DNA of 64,000 nt from Mansonella perstans (taxonomy: Eukaryota > Nematoda > Chromadorea > Rhabditida > Onchocercidae): assembly GCA_037074765.1 (NCBI GenBank), contig JBAMDO010000191.1, positions 49,039 through 113,038 on the forward strand, given 5' to 3'. Of this stretch, positions 49,268 through 61,575 are shown piece by piece. Every line of letters begins with the position of its first letter. Position 1 is the stretch's first letter. The notes under the pieces are model-generated. The model saw only the letters and a program-made list of their open reading frames with translations, was not told the origin of the DNA and ran no database searches. Position numbers and translations under genes: made by a program.

Positions 49268-51282
49268 GAAAAGCTGCAGTTTGTTTATTCGTTTAAAATC
49301 AGATTTTAATAAAAGTAATTGACTTTTTATTTTAAGTACAACAAATTTTGATTAATTCATGATAATTAAAATGCAAAAAACCATTGAATGATATTATTAT
49401 ATGAATTATTTCTCTTTTATTTTTTCTAACATTTCAAAAGTAAATGGTAGATTTCTCAGAAGTAAATTTGTTAACTTTGAAATAAATGTGCAAATTTGAA
49501 ATGGTACAAGAAAAGTGAAAATTTAATAATATAAATAACGCATTGTGTGATCGGATAAACAACGGCTATTTATGAAACAACTTACACATGTAAAATTTTG
49601 TCATTGTACTATTGAAATTCAATCAATAAAATTATATTTATTGAATATTTTAGTCTTTTCCTCAATAATAGGATATTATTTATATCGAAATGTGATTAAT
49701 ATTAGTAAACGGCCAGTGAGATGGGTCAATTTGTTCTATTTCACTATTTCTAGCAGATGCCAATATATGATGGATATGATGTAAAAAATTTCCAGAAAAT
49801 AGAAAATGGAAAATACATTAATTTTAGGATATTAACAACTTCTAAATATTATTGTAAGCCAATGTCAAATTTATTTCTTTTTCAAGAGAATTTTTTCCTT
49901 TTTTTGTAGTTATGGCGCATCTGCATAAAATGAAATTACTCCTCCATTTGATATTGCTAAAAAGGATAACTAAACTAATTAGTATTCACATGTTTTCTCC
50001 TCACCACCAAAAAATTTTTTTTGTTCATTTGCACAGAGTAAAGATTATTCAGTTTAGAAAAGGCAAATAAAGAATATCTAGTTTAGAAAAAGGCGAAATC
50101 AATCTGAAATTCATTGATATTTGCTCTATTTTCCATAAATTCAGTTTCTCTTTTTAATGTTGAAATTCGCAGTTTTCATTGTGATATTATGATTTTTGAA
50201 AATTTTAAATTATCAGCTGTTTTCCGTTAGATCGAAAAATAGCGACTTCGAAACTCATCAAATATATATTAATATTTAAATCCCCTGGCTGGTACTTGTT
50301 ATTAATTCATACCGCTTCCATGATCGCATAAAGTGAAAAGAGAAATAATTTGTAATATAAAAATAATCGAAATGTTTCCTAAATAGAAATTGCTACTATG
50401 AACATTGCTTTAATTCGAATAGTTGTCACACTTCTGAGATCAACAGTTTTTAAGGATATTTCCGGATGCTTGTAACATCCGAGTCTAGTATAATAGTAGC
50501 ACAAAAAAGGATGTGGTACTTTTTTCACAGTAAAATTGAAACTTTCAACCATTGAATTATTATATTTGGAATGAAAAGGTTCTAAATATTGAACCATTTC
50601 CTTTTTCACTGAGAATTACTATTTTTTAACGAAATGAAACTAATATTGTAACTTCAGGATAATCAGTACGTAAGCATTAACCAGATTCAGTGAAAGCTGG
50701 CGGTAATGAGGATTAAAAATATAAAATTTTAGAAAGTCAAAAAGTTATAGAACAATAATCATTGCCTGAAATAAGAGAAGGCATAATTTTGGCAATTGCT
50801 GATAAAGTCAGCCTTTCGTATTTCATTCATTTTTAACAATTACAGTATACGGTCAACATAATGCAAAAATATTTCCGGAATATTGAAAATGGAAAATAAT
50901 CAAAGCATTGTTTGCTGTTTTCCAAGTGTAATGCAGTTGTACAGGATCGGATTTTATTTTGCTGGAAGGGGAAATTGAACTGATTAAAAATCTCGATACA
51001 GTTGCTTTGAAATTATGGCTCATTTACATACAGTCCATATCATTCAGTTCAGAAAAAAAGAGGTGGAACTTAATTAAAATTCATTGTATATTTGCATTGC
51101 TTCCCATAAATTAATTCAGTTTTAATGTTAAAAAAATCGGAAAGTTGCAATATTGTGATATAACAACTTATCAGCTCTTTTCCATTAGACCACGAAACTT
51201 ATTAAATTTAAATTTTACTCATCAAAATATATATTTGTATTTAAATCCGCTATCTTTCCATTCATTAAAATATTAATTCCAG
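49268..51282. other. duplicated spacer DNA
   Basis: This contains two related copies of a spacer (about 49.85-50.35 and 50.9-51.44 kb) sharing the order CATAAATTCAGT, ATCAGCT, TTTCCRTTAGA, TATTTAAATCC and CATGATCGCATAAA. Between them is a decayed copy of the lysine-rich gene (50500-50830). The left spacer has no trace of the secreted-protein first exon that follows the right one. Confidence 0.6.
50500..50830 (+). pseudogene. decayed copy of lysine-rich gene exons
   Basis: This stretch aligns with 47995-48300: the end of one exon (AAAAAGGATGTGGTA), its intron including TTTTTCACAGTAAAATT, and the next exon (GTGAAAGCTGGCGGTAATGA). In the copy the acceptor TCTCAG has become TTCAGG. A G-A-T-T-A-A change makes a stop after the conserved AATGAG, and the frame is lost beyond it. 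It is non-functional. Confidence 0.85.
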
Positions 51283-51297
51283 ATACGACTTGGAAAG

Positions 51298-51750
51298 ATG
51301 AAAAACGTTTTATTTCCACTCTTCATGTTACCATTACTCCTTTGCATTCTCGGCACATTCACATCATTAGTATCGTCACGGAAATTACCGCTGGTATTTT
51401 TTTTATTAATTCACATTGCTTTCATGATCGCATAAATTGAAAAGTGAAAACAAAAAAGTGGTCAAGAACCAAAAATTTAAAAACTAATCAAAAGTAATTA
51501 AATCTTTGAAGGTAATGATTTGTGCTTTGAGGATCAGAACAATTTTGAATTTATTTTTGACGATGTTGACGAAATCGATGATGGCGTATTTGTTTACGAT
51601 ATTACGGTGGATTATAGAGGACACTGGAGAGCAGCAACCTATATTATTCAAAATACAACATTTGATGACGCTTCTCAGTATGCCAGATCACTTCTCCATG
51701 AAGTGCAAAATCATGGATACATCAATGCTACAATGCTACCGTGGATGTGA
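51298..51750 (+). CDS. small predicted secreted protein
   Basis: Two exons, 51298-51393 and 51532-51750, encode 104 residues. Exon 1 is a classic signal peptide (MKNVLFPLFMLPLLLCILGT, then FTSLVSSRKLPL). A strong trans-splice-type acceptor (TTCCAG) lies 16 bases before the ATG. The mature part is acidic (FDDVDEIDDGVFVYD) and ends in a stretch with GHWRAATYIIQNTTFDDASQ and HEVQNHGYI. There are two N-glycosylation sequons (NTT, NAT). The acceptor of exon 2 (CTTTGAG) was chosen because it keeps phase 0. The AAG acceptor at 51511 would shift the frame into a different 143-codon open frame. The family is unknown. Two decayed paralogous copies lie downstream. Confidence 0.65.
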
Positions 51751-51929
51751 GTTGCCTTCGATATTTTTTTGTAAATACGGTGCTGGTGGTGTTTTGCTTG
51801 CATTGCTCAATGTTGCAGAAGTGGTCGATCTCTTACAATCAGAGTGTCTTGGAATACTAATGGCGTTGTCGACGGTGCTGATATCTTGTGATAATTCCAA
51901 GTCTTTTATGAATGAAAACCGATTCCGTG

Positions 51930-52385
51930 AAGTTTAATAATTTTCGTTGTTGAATATAGTTGAAACTTTTGGACATTAAATGATTGTTATAGCAATACAA
52001 TGCAATCAATTTCAATTTTCATTTTGTTACAATTCGGAAAACTCAGACTCAACCAATTTACAAACTTATGTCACTTTTATCATTCAAAACACGACGTGTT
52101 GCTTCCCAACTTGTCAGATTACTCGTCCATGCTATGCAAACTGAAGGATACATCAAACATACAGCACTACTGTGGAGTGAGTTTGTCTTCGATATTTTCT
52201 TCTAAAAACATTGGTGACGCCATTTTGCTTGCACCGCTTAATAATCACATTGTTGCATAAATGGTAGACCTCTTGGGATCAGGGTTACACAATGCACGGA
52301 GGTGAGACTGCAGGCAATGCTATTTAATACCTCGAGAAAATTCCAAGTGCTTACGATGGAAACAGATTTCGTGAAATTTAGTGAT
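51930..52385 (+). pseudogene. decayed copy of the secreted-protein gene
   Basis: The segment 52080-52280 aligns with 51645-51850. Allowing one frameshift, it reads ASQLVRLLVHAMQTEGYI where the intact gene has ASQYARSLLHEVQNHGYI, so protein-level similarity outlasts the frame. The 3' flanks also match (CGATATTTTCTTCTAAA, TTTTGCTTGCA, TTCGTGAA). No signal-peptide exon is present. Confidence 0.75.
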
Positions 52386-52439
52386 GTTTGAAAAAAAATG
52401 ATAGTGAGGACAGATCAAGGAAATGAAATAAATTGAAAT

Positions 52440-53385
52440 GTTTTGTACGTATTTTTCTCTTTTAATCATTAAAAATATCACTGATGAATTCAATAAAAAA
52501 TAGGTCTAATATTTAATTATAATTACTGTTATTCTCATTTTATCATTTATATTATTCATCACTGATATTTCCAAAGATTAAATTAGTCAGTAACAATTTA
52601 TGAAATAATTATTACACAAATGCATACATATATGCATATACACACACACACAATTCTTTTTAATTTCATTCTCTTAAAATGTTTCATTGCAAATATGACT
52701 AAATGTCAAAAAACATTTCACAAAAACTGTACGAATTATTATTATCTATACTGAATTTTGTATTCAATTACAGAAAGCAGCAAATATCCAAAAAGATGGT
52801 AATGCATTAATAATCACAATACCAGCCGAAATTGCACCAAAAGTGAAAAAAAGAAAGCTTTTTTGAGAAAAACTGCAGTTTGTTTATTCGTTTAAAATCA
52901 GATTTTAAAAAAAGTAATTGACTTTTTATCATAAGCACAACAAATTTTGATTAATTCATGATAATTAAAATGCAAAAAACCATTGAATGATATTATTATA
53001 TGAATTATTTCTCTTTTATTTTTTCTAACATTTCAAAAGTAAATGGTAGATTTCTCAGAAGTAAATTTGTTAACTTTGAAATAAATGTGCAAATTTGAAA
53101 TGGTACAAGAAAAGTGAAAATTTAATAATATAAATAACGCATTGTGTGATCGGATAAACAACGACTATTTATGAAACAACTTACACATGTAAAATTTTGT
53201 CATTGTACTATTGAAATCCAATCAGTAAAATTATATTTATTGAATATTTTAGTTCTTTCCTCAATAATAGGATATTATTCATATCGAAATGTGATTAATA
53301 TTAGTAAACGGCCAGTGAGATGGGTTCTATTCCGTTATTTCTAGCAGATGCCAGTATATGATCGATGAAAACGGAAAATGGAAAA
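52440..53385 (+). repeat. direct duplicate of 48.79-49.79 kb
   Basis: The last intron, last exon and about 500 bp of 3' flank of the lysine-rich gene recur here in the same orientation. The 3' flank is nearly identical over hundreds of bases. The upstream intron part is more diverged and carries a deletion near 52697. This is a recent duplication relative to the others in this block. Confidence 0.93.
52774..52866 (+). CDS. duplicate terminal exon of the lysine-rich gene
   Basis: The copy keeps its TTACAG acceptor, an open 30-codon frame in the same phase as the original, and a TGA stop. It lacks one of the two AEIA repeats and most of the basic run, ending KVKKRKLF. Because it is in phase with the donor at 48780 it could serve as an alternative last exon. 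Otherwise it is a pseudo-exon. A transcript that used it would have to splice across the secreted-protein gene. Confidence 0.45.
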   Translation, partial: KAANIQKDGNALIITIPAEIAPKVKKRKLF

Positions 53386-54386
53386 TACAAAATTGACTGC
53401 CATCTTCCACGCACCACCATAAGGGATTCAAAAGTTATAGTTGTCCACCAGTTCGATTCCCTGGCAGTATAGATAACAAATGAGATAGTCTTTCAACAGC
53501 GGCTATCACAAGTATTGAATTCATGCTGCTGAGGATGCAACTGCGCTGATAGGGTACGTCTTTAGGATGGAGAATCACCGTTTCCTTAAGATTGTCTTGT
53601 TTGGCGAACTTACCATCGATTCCCTCATGAGAGGTGCCTTTCAAAAGCGATATAAAAACTCTCTAAAGCAGCATGTTAATCTCAATCAATTGACTACGAC
53701 AAACGGTCTACTTTAGCATCCAATCGGGAGTCGTGGCGATACACAATTCATAATGCTGCTTTTTGAAATTTTTCTGTAGAATCAATGCCGAGGAAAGAAG
53801 ACTCGTAGAAAAGTCCGTAGCTTCTACATCATCTAAACAGCGACAAAAATATTCTGTCTTGGTTTTCTGAGTCACAAGCGAGTTTGTGTCACGTGAATGA
53901 AATCCTGTAAATGTTCGTTCGGGATACTAAGCCGTGATGACAATCCTTTTTTCTTGTTAACAGTAGTAGTAGAATTTAGCGATAATTTTGTATCTTTCAC
54001 AATTGAAGTTCGGTAGAATTTAGTGTTGTTTGTTGTTGAATAAAATCGAATTTTGTTTTTGTCAACGATTTGGACGTTAAATCATTTTCATGGCAAAGTA
54101 AAGCAATTAATTTCAATTTTTGTTTTGCAACGATTCGGAAAGCTCAGAGTTCAACTTATTTGCAAATAAAAGCATGTTATTTATGCTCATTTGAACTGGT
54201 CATTAAGATTACAATGCGCTAGCTGATTATATGAACAATAAAAATGTCAGCTATAAATTCAACAAACTACTAAATTAGGAACTGTTTCAAGAAAATATCA
54301 AATTTTCCCAGATAACATCAAATAAATGTAAACAAACCACAATTTGAAATTTGGAGTTTAATTCGCTAAAATAAACACAAAAATTT
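53386..54386. other. GC-richer segment plus third copy of spacer
   Basis: 53400-53970 is less AT-rich than its surroundings and has an open minus-strand frame of 69 codons (KETVILHPKDVPYQRSC) flanked by stops. It may be a transposon or gene remnant, unidentified. 53980-54175 resembles 51915-52060 (TTGTTGAATA, GGACRTTAAAT, CAATTTCAATTTT, ATTCGGAAA), so it is another copy of the secreted-protein 3' flank. Confidence 0.5.
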
Positions 54387-57300
54387 CTATACTTTCTTCA
54401 TGTAAGCAATCCAGTTCCCTTGTTCATAAAAATATTTTTCAACAATACAACCACCAACATCGTTAATCAAATTTTCGAGTTCGAAATCACGGAATAAATG
54501 ATAGTACCTAAATTGAAACAATAAAGCACAATAACGGTAATTTAATCTAATCTAACAAACTTGTGCCACATCATTTTTTTACTTATTTCCTTACAAATTA
54601 TGAAACAGTGACTTATTTCCTAAAAAGTTGAGCAATTTCACGAATTTTATTAATTTTGTTCGATCTTTCCACAAATTCGCTCTGAATTTCGTCAAGAGAA
54701 ATTGCACAGAATTAAAGCTCATTTTCAAAAGTTGTCTAATGAATATTTCTCAAGTACCTTAGAAATCGACTTCCATCAGCATTTTGAAATGGAACAAGCA
54801 TATCTGATTGAGTGAATTCTTGTCCTTCATGCACCCGTAATCTTCCATGACTGTCTCGACGATTCATCTGAAAAGGAAAGCAATTAACTTTGTCCATATT
54901 TACTCCAAGCAAAATTTTGAAACTTTCAGTTAACAATTCCTATCGGTGAAGTCCACAAAAAGATTGGTAACAGAGAAAAAACGTCTGAAACTTGTTCAGA
55001 TCAAATTAACTCAGATTATTTCACTTAGAAACATGCGATGAAGAAAAAAAGAATTTAAGCACAACCTGTACATCACGTTTTTTTTGGCGCATTTTCAAAT
55101 ATTCAGAAGGTTCATCAGATAACTTCTGCTCATATGCCCAAACGGTAATACAGGCTTGTCCACCTGGTTCTAATATACGAATAATTTCTTGAATTGCACG
55201 AATTCTTTAAATAACAAGAGCATAAATTACAAAGCTAATCAATAAAATATTATACGGTGCATTACTGAAATACTAATGAAACTATTAAAGTAGTGAATTG
55301 ATTAGATGTTGGGAAACTATCCAATAATCCACACGCAAGATTGCTTATTGTGTAAGCATAGATGAGAAGTTTAAAAAACAAAGTGTTTTTCCTTATAAAC
55401 TAATACCTCCTCATTTTTGTTGCTAAATGATGAATGACGGCAATGCATAAGACTGCACCTGCACTAGAACTTTTGAAAGGTAACGATAAAATATCTGCAC
55501 GTAATACATTACACTGCTTTTGGTAAGCTATACGGCATAAATTGCTACATAAGTCACAACCGATCTGAAATCCAATCAAATAATATTTCTAAGAGGCACT
55601 GACTTTTTCTAACATCAAGATACAATTTTGATTTCATATTCAATTTTTTTTTTTCGAAATTCCTATCCAATTTCAGAAAAAGTTATTTCTTGCAAATACA
55701 GAAAAGTATACTTTGATTAGCGCATCATTAAGTTTGAGATATTTCCCGTTACCACAACCAACATCATAAACTAGTGTTCCAGGATCGAAATTTGCCAAAA
55801 ATTTAGCAACACCATTCCACTGCGCGTGTCGTGTTGTGTCAAACTGATCTGCTATAGCGTCATAAACCTAAAAAGATAAGCTCAAAACTCGTGTAAACTT
55901 GTTTTACGTTTTCAGAACACAGAAAAAACAATGCTTCTAACCGTGGACACATATTGCTTCTCAATAGCTGCGCCATATTCATCATTATCTGGAACTTTCA
56001 TTGCACCATTCCGATCCCAATCACAATATTCAATGAATTCACATTGGCACTTTTCTCGTATTACTTTTCGAAATGTAAAGGAAACCCTCAACTGCCTCGG
56101 CATCAATCTATTTGTCACTGGATTTATATCATATTTTCGCTTTGCTATACTGTAAAAGATTTACGAAATATTTATATGATGAAAAAAAACTCATCAGTAA
56201 TTTTCTGCACAGACTCACTTATCACTTAAGAAATGATAATAATTACCCATGTTTCCATCGATATCGCGATTCGCCCTGCATCACTGCTAAACTAAAACGT
56301 GGCAAAAGAACATCATAAACTGTTGAAGTGTTTGCAAAATCACGAAATTCCATAACGAGATCTTAAACAACGTGATAGGTTGATGAGAACTAATCGAACT
56401 GACAATCTTAAAATATTTGGGAAGATCGATGCTATTCTGATATAATAGAAAAGAAGCAAACTGATTATTATGGTATAGTAAAGAACTTTTTAAGGTCAAT
56501 ACAAATATAAAACGTCCGAATGAGACAAATAAATTTATTCGCAAATGTGTTATTACTATAATTTTCTTGATTTCTCAAAAAAAAAGGAAAAAATCGAAAA
56601 AAAAACCTGAAAGTAAACTAAGCGAAGCTATAGTATCGCTAAATGCAGAATGAGTATCAACATGCGACGGTATACCATTTCCAGGCTCATATATATTTAC
56701 CGTCAACTGATCCGGTTTTTCCTTAAATATTCCAGCATCAAGCATTCGATCAGTTATAGATTGACAAGCTGACGGTATTGGATTTGAAGATGGTTGCTCA
56801 GATGCCATATTATTATCATAATTGAATTCGAAACCAAAATGAATTACTTTGCGGCTTTTTAATGTTTCTGAAAATATAGATACGTCAAAAGTTACGAAAA
56901 TAATGACGTCAAATTTTTCATAATGAATTACAATTTAAACTGTTAGTTTCTTTTTTTTTAACATTTCATTATTTGCCAGCAATTGCTCGTTAAATTAAAA
57001 AGTTTACTCGCCGTATCTAAAAAAATCGTTGTATATGACATTTATAAAATTTTCTACAAAATAATAGATAAAATCGTACTTCCACTGCGCATGTAATCCT
57101 GGATAATGGTAATTAATGTTGCTTCTTCATCTGCATTAATAAAATTTGGTAACACAGAAAGATTATTCGGCTTATACAGTGATTCTATCCTTTTAACCGT
57201 TGGAACTGAAAAAAATTTCTTTTAAATGGACGATAGTTTTATGTTTGATTTTAACTACTTCTAAGATTTAACTAAATTCAGTCGAAGTTTAACTGAATTA

Positions 57301-58538
57301 AAAAAAAAAAGTGGATCCAACGTTTCCATTACGATACAATCTATATATAGTTTTACTTGGTGCATTAGGAAGAAAAAAACTATTCTCTATATACAAAACT
57401 AATTAAGTATTCAGACATACTGTATTAAGTTAATTTTCCGATTTATGACAATATATAATAACAATTACCATTTTTAACAAAAGCAATATAGAATGGTAAT
57501 GTATTCGAATTGAATTCCGAAAATGTTCGTGCATGAAGCTTCTGATAAGCTAACTGAGCTGTAGCTATGGTTTGATAAATAACAAAAGAGTAAGAACGTT
57601 GTGATTGAAATACCATAAAATCACAGTTTTCGCCAAATTGATTAAATATTCTTTCCAGCTTTTCGTATGACAAACCACACAATGGACTACTATTGGCAAC
57701 AAATAATATCTGCAAAATTTGTATTTGTACATCAAAGTTTAATTATGATCTCTAACAATACTACTAATTAATTTCAACTTCAACTTGAAAAATCTTTGAT
57801 CTTACCCTCAGAAAAAAGAATAAGCAGTGAAGTAGTATTCGCTAATACTTTTACTATTTTCAGCATAATCAAAAAAAAAGTTCTTAATATTATGTTTTAA
57901 CAATCATACAGTTCAAATTCAATCAAAAAACTAATTAAATCATATAATTTAAGAACTAATATAATGAAAACTTTCCTCGTTATGAATAAATATATTAAAC
58001 CTCGTTCTACAAATAAAAAGATATAGAAATTAGGTTAAAAATAAAGATTCACTTTTTAACCTATAAAATGGGTAAGTTATCGCCTAACAGTCACAAGCAA
58101 TGATTAAAAAGGAATCAAAATTTTGAAGTGAAGGAGAAAAATACGATAACAAATAACATATGCATGCATGCTACCATGGTAATGATTGTAATGACAGACG
58201 TGAATTGCAACTCAGATATATGTGTTATTTAATACTTTAATATATGTACACGCTAATCATTATCATAATATGCTTGTTAATGATATGCATTATCTGTGAC
58301 TGGTAAAACGATTATAATGCAAGTAAATAATTTAAAAATTTAGTATTTTCTTTTTCATTTACAATCATCAAATGTATGTAGATGCTCTACTTGATAAATT
58401 ACATCGACTGTAATTAAATTCTCAATGAAAATTATCACTTACTTTAGTAGGCACTGATGAAATTTCTACATCCGGATCATGCTTTTGTAATTGTATCAAA
58501 CATTTCCGAAGTTTTCGTGATATCTTTGATTGAGCCAT
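54387..58538 (-). CDS. alkb-8: ALKBH8 tRNA wobble-uridine enzyme
   Basis: Exons: 58538-58443, 57709-57469, 57205-57080, 56867-56607, 56361-56247, 56149-55942, 55867-55712, 55564-55407, 55204-55066, 54867-54758 and 54507-54387, giving 576 residues with every phase closed. An RNA-recognition motif (about 33-112, ILFVANSSP) is followed by an AlkB dioxygenase domain: PDQLTVNIYEPGNGIPSHVD supplies His223 and Asp225 for iron, the distal His is near 279 (RYRWKHG), and RVSFTFRKV supplies arginines. A zinc-type CQCEFIEYC comes next. The methyltransferase domain has motif I DVGCGNG at about 384-390, then IAVIHHLA and EPGGQACITVWA. It ends like the human protein (YYHLFRDFEL, EQGNWIAYMKKV). The enzyme forms and hydroxylates mcm5U at tRNA position 34. 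A TTTTCAG acceptor 42 bases upstream of the ATG is a likely SL1 trans-splice site. An out-of-frame ATG lies 19 bases upstream. Confidence 0.96.
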
Positions 58539-58892
58539 TATTTCTTGTTATTTTCATATTATTCGTTGAAATTTACAGCTGAAAATAAATTATTTTGAAT
58601 GAAAAAATTTCCCTACTTCCAATTTTTCTAAATTGCAATACTTTTTCATATAAATCGCTTCGTATATTTTTTTATTTATTTTTTCCTTTTGGCACAAAAC
58701 GTAAGATTTATGAATAGAAAAAGTAGGAAATTTTCTACAAAACCTAATTTTTCAGCTAAAATTACCCATATCTTAATGAATAGGCACGCTTTTGAAGTAA
58801 ATCATTAACACATTCGCAATTCGAGCATAAACCAATCAGTAATGGGATTATTTTCTGCATAATGCACCAAAAAAGACCGTGTAAAAATTATA
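58539..58892. promoter_or_regulatory. divergent promoter region
   Basis: Only 354 bp separate the ALKBH8 start codon (minus) from the ATG at 58893 (plus). Transcription start elements for both must lie here or in the first exons. No specific motif was identified. Confidence 0.5.
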
Positions 58893-59006
58893 ATGGAACA
58901 GGAATATGTTTTTATCGGCATGACGGGATGCGAACCGGAAGTGTTTGGTTTCATGCTAATGAAGTATTCCGGAAATGATTGTCATATAATTCCTGGGGAA
59001 TATAAT
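58893..59006 (+). CDS. first exon of an unidentified gene
   Basis: ATG is followed by 38 codons with protein-like content (EYVFIGMTGCEPEVFGFMLM, DCHIIPGEYN) and a good donor (GTAAGG) in phase 0. No certain second exon was found. One candidate is 60846-60923, which continues in phase as HRPSKWISVYCK and then runs to a stop in AT-rich sequence. Otherwise the gene continues beyond the window after a long intron. I recognise no family. Confidence 0.55.
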
Positions 59007-59635
59007 GTAAGGAGTTTAAAGTTGTGCCAGTAAATTTCCTTTGCAAAGAGACATAAAAGAAAAAATAACGTATTAACAAACCGAATTGCAATTGAATTAT
59101 CGTCAAATTCTATTCCGATCGAGGAATATGTTTTTTGTGCAAAAAAAAACTCTTTTTTTTATTTAAAATTTAAACAATAAAAAGTTTCCGAAATTCAGAT
59201 AACAATCACAGTTGACTATTAAAAAAAAAAAAAAAAAAAAAAAAGCTTTTAAAAAACTTATAAGTATTGAAATTTAAAAATTTGGCAAAGTTGATTAAAA
59301 ACAAAGTTAACTGCTATTTGGTAGATATTCACTTCGTTGAATTCATTTTTCAATTACGCATTCAATTATATTACATAATCAGATCGATTTGAAAAAGATA
59401 ATAAATCTATTTGACCAATGATTGCATCATTGCATCACTGAAAATAAATGTGTTCCGTTTGATTATTTTCCTACTTATCGATATGATTCAAAATTTTTGA
59501 TTGTTTTTTTTTTTGATTAATAGATATACTTTCAGTTTGTTTTGAAATTTATTTAGGCTATCATATTTTAATATGCAAAAATCTTAATCAATTATTACTT
59601 TAAACAAAATTTGGCATTTTGGGAGGTATTTTTCA

Positions 59636-60172
59636 CATAAGTTTATTTCATTTAAATTTCTAAACTTAAGTACTAATTTCTAAATTTAGAAGTTCATTTC
59701 ATTTAAATTTTTAACTTCAAAATAGAAGTTTATTTCATTCAAATTTCTTAATTTTAGTACAGAAGTTCATTTTATTTAAGTTTTCTAATTTTAGTACAGA
59801 AGTCTATTTCATTAAAATTTTCCAACTTTGGTGCAGAAGTTTGTTTCATTTAAATTTCTTAATTTTAGTAAAGAAGTTAATTTCATCTGAACTTTTAATT
59901 TTAGTACAGAAGTTTATTTCATTTAAATTTCTTAATTTTAGTACGGAAGTTTATTTCACTTAAGTTTATTTCGTTTATTTCATTTAAGCTTTTGTGCAGA
60001 AGTTTATTTCGTTTAAATTTCTTAAATTTCGTACAGATGTTTGTTTCACTTAAATTTTTTAGTTTTAATGCAGGTGCCTATTTCATTTAAATTTCTTAAT
60101 ATTAGTACAAAGTTTGCTTTATTTGAATTTCTTAATTTTAGTACAGAACTTTACTTCATTTAAATTTTTTTG
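59636..60172. repeat. degenerate tandem array of about 38-bp units
   Basis: About 14 units contain AAGTTTATTTCATTTAAATT followed by TCTTAATTTTAGTACAG or variants. Each unit carries a TTTTAG-like acceptor motif. The copies are diverged in both length and sequence. Confidence 0.85.
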
Positions 60173-61540
60173 ATTTTATCTTATTCTTTTTTTTTTTTTT
60201 TTTTTTCAAATTCATTGGCATTGAGTAATTTTAATTCAGAAGATTGAATTATGATTTATTGTACTTCATGTAGCGTATATCATTCAATTTGTAATGATAA
60301 AAATGAACAAATTATTTTAGTATTTTATAGAAGAATTAAAAATCTATTTCTGAAATTTTCTTTTTTTTTTCAATTCCCATCTTCGATTTTTATTATCTTG
60401 TTCATCTTATTCTTTTTTTTTTTTTTTTTTGCTAGTAGATTTTGACAAATGTATTTTATATCGCCATCACATTACAGTTTATTCCTTAATGCCTTAGCAA
60501 CCCGTCAACCTCTCTTTTTATCCAATGCTCTATTATCCCATCCTTTTGGCTCATTTGGCTTATTACTTCGCAAAATGCCTTCAATCGTTATATCCGGCTT
60601 TTTTTCATCAATTTTCTTCCCCTACTTGACTACTTGACTGTTTTATTCATGTTTCGTTTGCCTTACTTTGCCTTACTTCTTTTAAGTATCAGCTTTTCAT
60701 TTCTTTTTCTCATTTACTCATATCATCAATATATATATATATATATGTTTCTTTTATTATTGAAAATAAAAAGTTTTTCTACAAGACAAAATTTCTCCTC
60801 CAGTCATCACAACATTTATTGTGTTAATTAAAATTTATTATTCAGCATAGACCAAGCAAATGGATTAGTGTGTATTGTAAAACTTTGTTTTATTTTTTAA
60901 TTTTTTTAAAAAAGAAAAAATAACGAGTAATTTTGAATAATACTATTTATTGTTGTTAATTATCCGTATTTTATTATTTATGCTAGTTTATCCGCATTTG
61001 TTAATTATTAAGAAAAAGATTCGGGAAAAAAAGATAAATTGTAAAACATTCAATTTAATAAATTAAAATTAATTTAATTAATTATGCTCTTTACTGAAAT
61101 CACCAACACTAATAAGTTATAAAAAGCCTCCCAAACGTCAGCCAATAAATGCCAATAAAAATGAATAATGGAAAATTAGACGACTAATAAGTAAAGCAAA
61201 TTTAATTTAGGTTTCTAAATGAAAAAAAAAAATTCAGTTTTATTTTGGATTCTTCTTAAACTTCATTTTCTTTTTGTTTTTTGTAAAACGAAAAATTATT
61301 TTTTCTTTTTTCCAAATTTATATTTTTTTCTTTTATTTCATTCCTTCCTAACTTTAAAATTTTAAGCTTAGTTTGCTTTTTAGGTTAGTATTTTAAAGCT
61401 TAGCATTTTAATTTTTGTTACCAGGATAACTAAATCAAAAGAAAATTACTCAGTATTATTAAAGGAAAATCACTCACCATTTTGAAAAACTAACAAAAAA
61501 AAATGAAAGGAGAGAAAAGTTTTAAAAGCTAACAAGCTAA

Positions 61541-61575
61541 GACATACATACATACATACATACACACACACACAT
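61541..61575. repeat. ACAT/AC simple repeat
   Basis: Tetranucleotide CATA units are followed by a short ACAC run. No other feature is associated with it. Confidence 0.8.

Noticed and set aside
49572..49784. 70-codon plus-strand frame after the lysine-rich gene
   Set aside because: It lies in duplicated 3' flank, the copy at 53.17 kb has indels breaking it, and the content is AT-driven.
60449..60637. 62-codon plus-strand frame
   Set aside because: The opposite strand looks more protein-like (KPDITIEGILRSNKPNEPKG) but is short and ends in a stop. Neither strand has supporting exons.
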